From Oceanimonas baumannii (GTDB lineage: Bacteria; Pseudomonadota; Gammaproteobacteria; Enterobacterales; Aeromonadaceae): a stretch of DNA of 64,000 bases. The notes under the pieces were generated by a model. It worked only from the letters and a program-made list of their open reading frames with translations, did not search any database and had not been told where the DNA came from. The stretch's first letter is position 1, and every line of letters starts with the position of its first letter. The translations under genes and the position numbers were made by a program. Of the stretch, positions 59,302 to 64,000 are shown one piece after another. The stretch is taken from contig NZ_NQJF01000008.1 in assembly GCF_002245495.1 (NCBI RefSeq), forward strand, positions 153,284 to 217,283, read 5' to 3'.

Positions 59302-59451
59302 ATGGTGATTCACCGCAAGAACGGTTCACGCCCTTCTGCAGAAGGACCGGCAGACTGGTTTACCGGTTGCGTCCGAAAAGCCGGCGAGATGATCGCTCAG
59401 CCGTTACACACCAACAGGGAGCCTGGGCGTGTAGCCCCGGCAGTGTTGTGA
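59302..59451 (+). pseudogene. Truncated cupin-domain protein
   Basis: This 49-residue frame has a strong ribosome site (AAGGAG, 59292) and begins like a cupin-domain protein of the carboxymuconolactone-decarboxylase-associated type (PSAEGPADWFTGCVR). It stops before the metal-binding His motif. It follows the SDR remnant by 21 bp, so an old SDR-cupin operon has decayed. Confidence 0.55.
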
Positions 59452-59545
59452 GGCTTTCTTTACGGTGGATATGCTTTACGCCAGCACTAAATGGGTAGCG
59501 TTCGCCTTGTACCGTCAGAGTAACCTGAGCAGCAGAGTCGCGTTA

Positions 59546-59600
59546 GTGTTCACAAACCACCATCGTTCATGAATCATGAACACCCAGTAATCGTGAACAC
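59546..59600. repeat. Composite palindrome array, copy 1
   Basis: GTGTTCAC (59546-59553), 11 bp, GTTCATGAATCATGAAC (59565-59581), 11 bp, GTGAACAC (59593-59600). The whole is symmetric about 59573. A second copy with the same half-sites and exactly the same spacings lies at 62615. Similarity to copy 2 continues for about 60 bp to the right. Confidence 0.85.
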
Positions 59601-59857
59601 CAAGGGCTGCAAGAAACTAGTTGCTCCCTCTGGCTTCATCCTGGCTGAAACTGTCTGAGCGAATTTTGATATATCCCTGTTCAAAAATAAACGCCTGTGT
59701 CTCACGTATGAATAATGGCGGGTGCACCCACATCACGGGTTATATGTATCTCATAACAAAAAGCCCCTGCATTGCAGGGGCTTCTTCATTTATTCACGAA
59801 TAAGAGGTGTTATTCCCACTCTAATATCAACTAGAATAAAATATATAGATATATCAA

Positions 59858-60043
59858 CTAGTTAGAAGAGCTATCTTTCTCAATACCATCAACTATACCA
59901 TGCGCAGAATTTTTTCGATTTTTTGCTGCTTGTCGACGTTTTAGTTCAGTTTTAGCCTAGGATGAGGATTCTTTCATCTCTTGTCGAAGCTCTTGTTTCT
60001 CTTCCGCAATAAGCAATCGCGGGCCAGATTTAGCCCTATCCAC
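59858..60043 (-). pseudogene. Small charged protein gene interrupted by an in-frame TAG
   Basis: A GTG at 60043 with GGAG 7 bp upstream opens a frame of 28 residues (AKSGPRLLIAEEKQELRQEM), then a TAG at 59957. The same frame goes on for 32 Lys/Arg-rich residues to 59858. The composition is similar on both sides of the stop, so this is probably one gene with a nonsense mutation. It lies 115 bp downstream of the retron reverse transcriptase on the same strand. Confidence 0.4.
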
Positions 60044-60158
60044 TTTGTATCTCCAGCTTGTCGCTGTACATTGCAATATGAAGTCTGATAGAAATAAATT
60101 ACATATTGAGTAAAGTTATTCAAATCATAAAAGTAAAATAAATGACTTTTTCTAATGA

Positions 60159-61997
60159 CTATTTTCTTGATTTATAGTGATCGATTGCCAGCAAGATTCT
60201 ATTTAAAATTGCATCAAATCCAGAGAAGTCAATACTCTTTTTATGTGCGTGGATTATATGATTTGCAAATGAGTCTTTACTTAAGTCAGTATTAGGGTTG
60301 CGCTTACTTATGGTGTTAAAACATTTTCCTTGATATTTCCTTAGTCGATCGAAGTCTTTAAAGAAATACTCTATATCTGTATGTTGATTGTTATTTCCTC
60401 TTGGCGTCATAACTAAATATAAGTTATGAAAAATATGTACAAAATCAGCACTTCTTATATCTTTTGAAGATGTGGGGTATACATGCTTACTTTTAATCCC
60501 ATTGACATAATTAATTAGGTCTTTAGGGCCTTCATCATTGTCAACAAGAATAATTACTGGGTTATCAGCCTTAGGTGCTTTATAGTATTTATAGTGCTGT
60601 CTATAATGCATTACAAAGGTTTTAAGGTAATCCGCCCCACCAAATAACTCTAATAAATACCTAGTCCGTTCACTATATTCTACAAACTTCATCAATAGTT
60701 TATATGGAGTGCTACCATTATTTTCTTGAGCTAATTGTGGATAAGAGCTTGCAAGCATGTGAATGGCAGCTTTCATATAGACATTATCTGTTTTCCCCTC
60801 AGTTAGCACTGTAGGTGTTTCGTTAGCATAAAATAAACGATAAAAAATGAACTTACTGAACGTATTCTCTCTGCCATTGTGTAAGTGACGTCTCAATTTC
60901 GCCATGTTGCGAAGGTGTAAAGCTTCTTTCTTTGATTGGTATTTAGCTTCAAGCGCGGGATGCTGTCTTAATCTATTGTAGTGATCAACTTGGTCTATAA
61001 AATTTAAGCGACCCTCTAATCTATTTATATTCCCCTTGATTATTTCACCATTTAAAACCTCATTAAATGATCCTGTTTTAAATAGCATGTTACATTGGGC
61101 TCTAACGGTTCGCCAATATTCTTTTTTTGTATTCGGTTTCTTATTTACTACTAAGCCTGTTACGTCTTGTCTAGAGTCTTTATATTGATCTCTGGTTTTA
61201 TTTTTATTTATACTAAAACCTGACCTTCTTATTTCAGAGTAAAGTTTCTTACCAACAATTAGCTCACCATCAACACTTCTGGCTATATGCCTTGGCATCT
61301 TAGATTCATTCGTAGAGAATGTAATATCATCAGCATATCTCGAATATATACATGAATTATAAAATGCTAGTTTTGATAGCTTTATATCAAGTGAATGAGT
61401 TATTAGATTGGTAATTACTGGAGAGCAAGGGCTACCTTGAGGTAGCTCATTGTTATAGCATGCTATTTTTGCAATTGCTGTTGCTATTTCAGGCTCAAGG
61501 AGAAAGTTTTTATTCTTGATGAAAAAACCTCTTACTCGACCAAAGTTAAAACTACCAAAAAAATCTTCAAGGTCAATATTGAATACATGTTTTTTGCCCA
61601 CGTGCATCATTGAATTAGTTATAATAGAACGCTTTCTTTCAAATCCATGAGAGAGAGAAGGTTGTTTTATTTTTGAATTCGAGCACTTTACTTTAAGGTA
61701 TTTTGAATTGCTAGCTCTAGGGCGAGAGATTTCCGAGTCAGGAAACTGTAGTTTATTAATTTCGTCTAAGCAATCTAATAATAAGTTGGAGAGTGACTTT
61801 TGGATTTTTTTCAGCTTATCGCTAGGTGAATTAATGGTTCTTTCACCACCATTCTTTTTTGGTATTGTAAACTGCGTATATTGATTTTTAGTATCCACAA
61901 TATATATGCAGTGTGTAAATATAGAGGGTTTAATATTTAATAACCTGGCGAGATCTGGCTTGGTTTTAGCATCTTTTAAAGCTTGTAGTTGGGTCAT
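60159..61997 (-). CDS. Retron reverse transcriptase fused to a TOPRIM domain (Ec67/Eco2-like)
   Basis: This 612-residue protein has an N-terminal retron RT: FNIDLEDFFGSFNFGR (140-154, catalytic Asp142), LPQGSPCSPVI (185-195), YADD (221-224) and the retron-typical VTGLVVN (279-285). From about 395 a TOPRIM-like module follows: TVLTEGKTDNVY with Glu400, and VIILVDNDEG with Asp486/Asp488. This is the layout of retron Ec67, an anti-phage system in which RT makes multicopy single-stranded DNA and the TOPRIM part is the effector. AGAGG lies 9 bp before the ATG. The gene is much more AT-rich than its host context. Confidence 0.92.
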   Translation of the reverse strand: MTQLQALKDAKTKPDLARLLNIKPSIFTHCIYIVDTKNQYTQFTIPKKNGGERTINSPSDKLKKIQKSLSNLLLDCLDEINKLQFPDSEISRPRASNSKYLKVKCSNSKIKQPSLSHGFERKRSIITNSMMHVGKKHVFNIDLEDFFGSFNFGRVRGFFIKNKNFLLEPEIATAIAKIACYNNELPQGSPCSPVITNLITHSLDIKLSKLAFYNSCIYSRYADDITFSTNESKMPRHIARSVDGELIVGKKLYSEIRRSGFSINKNKTRDQYKDSRQDVTGLVVNKKPNTKKEYWRTVRAQCNMLFKTGSFNEVLNGEIIKGNINRLEGRLNFIDQVDHYNRLRQHPALEAKYQSKKEALHLRNMAKLRRHLHNGRENTFSKFIFYRLFYANETPTVLTEGKTDNVYMKAAIHMLASSYPQLAQENNGSTPYKLLMKFVEYSERTRYLLELFGGADYLKTFVMHYRQHYKYYKAPKADNPVIILVDNDEGPKDLINYVNGIKSKHVYPTSSKDIRSADFVHIFHNLYLVMTPRGNNNQHTDIEYFFKDFDRLRKYQGKCFNTISKRNPNTDLSKDSFANHIIHAHKKSIDFSGFDAILNRILLAIDHYKSRK

Positions 61998-62018
61998 ATA
62001 TGAGTGCCTCTAAAAAGT

Positions 62019-62151
62019 GGTTTATGGGCACTCCTACGCAAACTTGACATTACGTTAAAAAGGCATCAGAAAATATGAAACCTTAAAGGCAATCCTATCG
62101 GACATTTTTTTCACTGATCGCGAAGCGCGATCCAAAATCTGCCCATAAACC
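62019..62151 (-). ncRNA. Retron msr-msd RNA, Ec67-like
   Basis: On the minus strand, a1 GGTTTATGGGCA (62151-62140) pairs with a2 TGCCCATAAACC (62030-62019). Between them lie the elements of the Ec67 RNA as I remember it: GGCAGATTT directly after a1 (likely branch G at 62139), a msr stem GATCGCG-CTT-CGCGATC (62132-62116) followed by CAGTG, an AGGATTGCCT block, and GCGTAGGAGTGCC at the 3' end overlapping a2. a2 ends 21 bp upstream of the RT start. Exact RNA ends are not determined. Confidence 0.85.
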
Positions 62152-62230
62152 GCGCAAAGGTTACCAAAAAAACAAAATTAAATCAACACCTTATTTGTTT
62201 TTATGCCTGGCACCTTAAATATTTAAGTGA

Positions 62231-62298
62231 GGCTCAAATCGCAAAAGTGACAGGTTCAAGTCTACTTTTTACCTGTCAAGATTTCTCGCACTTGAGCC
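62231..62298. repeat. Nested inverted repeats upstream of the retron
   Basis: The outer arms GGCTCAA (62231-62237) and TTGAGCC (62292-62298) enclose inner arms TGACAGGT (62248-62255) and ACCTGTCA (62271-62278), with 10 and 13 nt between the arms. This could form a cruciform or RNA hairpin about 80 bp upstream of the retron RNA. Operator, terminator or element end are all possible. Confidence 0.6.
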
Positions 62299-62614
62299 AA
62301 TCCACAATATTCTAATTTATTAATGTAACTGACTCAGTTCTGTCTAGAAACGAGTTACCGCTTCACCATAATCGGTCAGATGTATATGGAAATGCGGGCC
62401 GGTGCACCATCACCGGTCCGTGTGCTTTATAGCTACTGCGTCGTCCAAGCGGCCTGTGTCGATTTTATCGACCGATCTCGTCATGTCCTTGTAAGCGCGC
62501 CCGGCCAACCTGTTTTGAAATACCTCTATTTTGACGGCAATGGCTTTCATCTTCGGGCCGTGTCCGGTGTTGTGTAGCCACTGCACAAAAATAGAAGGCA
62601 TCAATATAGCCTCA

Positions 62615-62669
62615 GCGTTCACATAGACACCCTGTTCATGAATCATGAACAAAGCATAAGCGTGAACAC
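62615..62669. repeat. Composite palindrome array, copy 2
   Basis: GTTCAC (62617-62622), 11 bp, GTTCATGAATCATGAAC (62634-62650), 11 bp, GTGAACAC (62662-62669). The central 17-mer is identical to copy 1 and the spacings are equal. To its right AAGAGCTG, then GACTTCATC and ATACTG match copy 1's AAGGGCTG, GGCTTCATC and AAACTG in order. The two copies are direct repeats with the retron between them. Confidence 0.85.
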
Positions 62670-62778
62670 TAAGAGCTGTAGGAGGGTTGTTAGCCTTATG
62701 ACTTCATCTTTGTGGATACTGCCTTGGGGACGGATACAAAAACCTTAAAAAGTGTACGCCTTTCCCTATCACTGTGAA

Positions 62779-63729
62779 CTACACCAAGCGGAACTCATTC
62801 GGGATGGAAGCAAGTGCTTTTGAAACCGCCTGCCGGCTTATTTTTAAACGCCTGGCAATATCTGCTTGTTTGTGTCCTGTGGCAACCAGCATCAGGATCT
62901 GCTTCTTACGGTCTGATATGCGGTAATTGACGATTTTGCGAGCCAGGTTTCGGATCTTGTCTTCATCTGCTGGCTGCAGTGTTGTCTGTGCGATAAGCGT
63001 CATGATGTAACGATCAATATCAAGTGTTCCGGTATGGGGCTTTAGCAATGCAGGTTGTGCTGACTGGTTAAGCAGACGTTCGGCTTCAAGCTCAAAATTT
63101 TCTCGGTTACGTCTTGCTCTGCGGTATTCAGGGTTCCAGGTACCATCACGACGTTTTGGTCTGTGCTTATAACAATACTTATGGCTAAGCTTTAATTTTT
63201 CATCATCATCGATCAAAGCCCATGATTCATGGTTGCTGAAATACTCCAGAAACTCACTAGGCGCGCCACACAAAAAACATAACTCTTTTGGCCTTTGCAA
63301 ATTGAACTGTGAACTCACACTTTTTCTTTTTGCCGGCTGTTTACTACGACAGTGAATTAACAACTCTAACAGAGTTTCAGCAGTATCATAAAAACGGCTA
63401 TCCTCATTATCTTGAGTAAACAGCATGGACTCTGAAAAACGTCGTAGTGTCCGCCTGATCTTATCTTCAGTGCCACGAGCACCCAAATCGCGAACAACAC
63501 AACTAAAAGGTTGCTTTCCAGAAAGCCCGGGAACATCAAACAGAGTATGCTTCAGCTCAAGTTGGTTTCGGTAGCTGCCTAATGCATCGTCCAACTCTTC
63601 ACGAATAAGGCGTAAGAATGAGTAACGCTTTGATGCCAGCGAAAACGGCCCTGAGCGTTCATTGAATCGCTCCATCGCAGCACGAACCTCAGGAGCACAG
63701 TTTTGCCATATCAAAACCTTTCTCAGCAT
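62779..63729 (-). CDS. Unrecognised Cys/His-cluster protein with C-terminal HTH
   Basis: This protein of about 316 residues starts at the ATG at 63729 (GGCGG upstream); an in-frame GTG at 63780 is possible. The middle has a probable Zn site, CFLCG (151-155) with HKYCYKH (183-189). The C-terminus is an HTH (ATGHKQADIARRLKISRQAV, about 283-302) of the LuxR/sigma-4 kind. The middle region is very basic. It is likely DNA-binding; the function is unknown. It lies between palindrome copy 2 and an IS3 end. Confidence 0.65.
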   Translation of the reverse strand: MLRKVLIWQNCAPEVRAAMERFNERSGPFSLASKRYSFLRLIREELDDALGSYRNQLELKHTLFDVPGLSGKQPFSCVVRDLGARGTEDKIRRTLRRFSESMLFTQDNEDSRFYDTAETLLELLIHCRSKQPAKRKSVSSQFNLQRPKELCFLCGAPSEFLEYFSNHESWALIDDDEKLKLSHKYCYKHRPKRRDGTWNPEYRRARRNRENFELEAERLLNQSAQPALLKPHTGTLDIDRYIMTLIAQTTLQPADEDKIRNLARKIVNYRISDRKKQILMLVATGHKQADIARRLKISRQAVSKALASIPNEFRLV

Positions 63730-63795
63730 GCCGCCAACCACAACAACCCCTAATAGATTAACAGAGTATTCAACAACCACTTATCTCTCAAGCTC

Positions 63796-64000
63796 TGATC
63801 TTCCCCCGATAAATCGGACACACTCTTCAACTACGCCACCAGGGCTTCATATTCAACTGGGCTCATATAATTCAGACTTGAGTGCAGTCGAAATCGATTA
63901 TAAAAATGCTGGATGTATCCGGCCAGTTTATCCCGCAGATGCATCTCACCATAAAAGCGGTTTTCTTTAATTAATTCACCCTTCAGGGTATGGAAGAATG
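63796..64000 (-). mobile_element. IS3-family insertion sequence, right end (partial)
   Basis: The element end appears to be at 63796, where TGATCTTCCCCCGATAAATC begins, a typical TG-starting IS3-type terminal repeat. The transposase OrfB C-terminus follows inside it. The rest of the element is beyond the window. Confidence 0.7.
63831..64000 (-). CDS. IS3-family transposase OrfB, C-terminal part
   Basis: The partial frame ends at a TAG (63831). It encodes HTLKGELIKENRFYG and FYNRFRLHSSLNYMSPVEYE, the classic C-terminal end of the IS3 OrfB integrase (the catalytic Glu region is outside the window). It is too short for a subgroup assignment. Confidence 0.85.
   Translation of the reverse strand, partial: FFHTLKGELIKENRFYGEMHLRDKLAGYIQHFYNRFRLHSSLNYMSPVEYEALVA

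Noticed and set aside
62380..62652. Overlapping small frames on both strands; the plus-strand one faintly recalls an IS66 TnpB end (KYLYFDGNGFHLRA)
   Set aside because: The match is too short and no flanking IS66 genes or ends are visible. It may be a decayed transposase piece but I cannot support a call.
59546..62669. Palindrome arrays considered as integron attC sites or dif sites
   Set aside because: They lack the paired RYYYAAC/GTTRRRY ends with variable stems of attC and the XerC/XerD halves of dif. No integrase is seen in the window.
1..64000. CRISPR arrays, rRNA operon, prophage structural genes
   Set aside because: No regularly spaced 25-40 bp repeat, no rRNA-like stretch and no capsid or tail genes were found on either strand.

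Overview
The window reads as the chromosome of a marine or brackish gammaproteobacterium with a GC content in the mid-50s. The Na+-dependent transporters, the sodium-type flagellar protein MotY, the LpxM-type acyltransferase, DadA, AsnB and the tRNA-Ser context suggest an Aeromonadaceae-like genus such as Oceanimonas, Zobellella or Oceanisphaera. The genus is inference from gene content only.

Region 1-30 kb is mostly housekeeping and transport. It holds a partial VC_2705-type solute:Na+ symporter with its DUF4212 small subunit, an AEC transporter, dadA, a large hybrid histidine kinase, a LysR regulator divergent from a Bcr/CflA drug efflux pump, a DUF1127 protein, a neurotransmitter-type Na+ symporter with its MetS-like subunit, an aspartic-protease-like periplasmic protein, DUF3025, lpxM with a coupled 36-residue membrane protein, TauE, motY, adenine deaminase, mtgA and nagD. 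It continues with a CPA2 antiporter, psiE, SulP plus three double-domain universal stress proteins, the ABC-F protein YbiT, ybjN and tRNA-Ser(GGA).

Region 30-40 kb carries asnB, a TetR regulator and a tightly overlapping five-gene operon: TonB receptor, Tat-exported binding protein, FecCD-type permease, ATPase, and an NtaA/EmoA/DszA-family flavin monooxygenase. A Fur-box-like site lies upstream. The operon looks like iron-chelate or xenosiderophore uptake joined to oxidative breakdown of the ligand. An orphan 2-oxoglutarate-oxygenase-like gene follows.

Region 40-56.4 kb is metabolic accessory DNA. It has AraC with an MFS pump, a MocR regulator with a class II aldolase and a DapA-like lyase, an old yellow enzyme with a quinone-oxidoreductase-like protein and LysR, and a complete-looking phosphonoalanine pathway: LysR, aminotransferase, phosphonopyruvate hydrolase and a three-component ABC importer.

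Region 56.4-64 kb is a decaying, partly AT-rich mobile-DNA zone. It has frameshifted and truncated gene remnants, including a short-chain dehydrogenase and a cupin, and a retron of the Ec67 kind: a reverse transcriptase fused to a TOPRIM domain, preceded by a recognisable msr-msd RNA with a1/a2 repeats. Two copies of an unusual symmetric palindrome array flank the retron about 3.07 kb apart in the same orientation. An unrecognised Cys/His plus HTH protein and the end of an IS3-family element close the window. The retron with its flanking arrays and the iron-chelate/monooxygenase operon are the most interesting parts.
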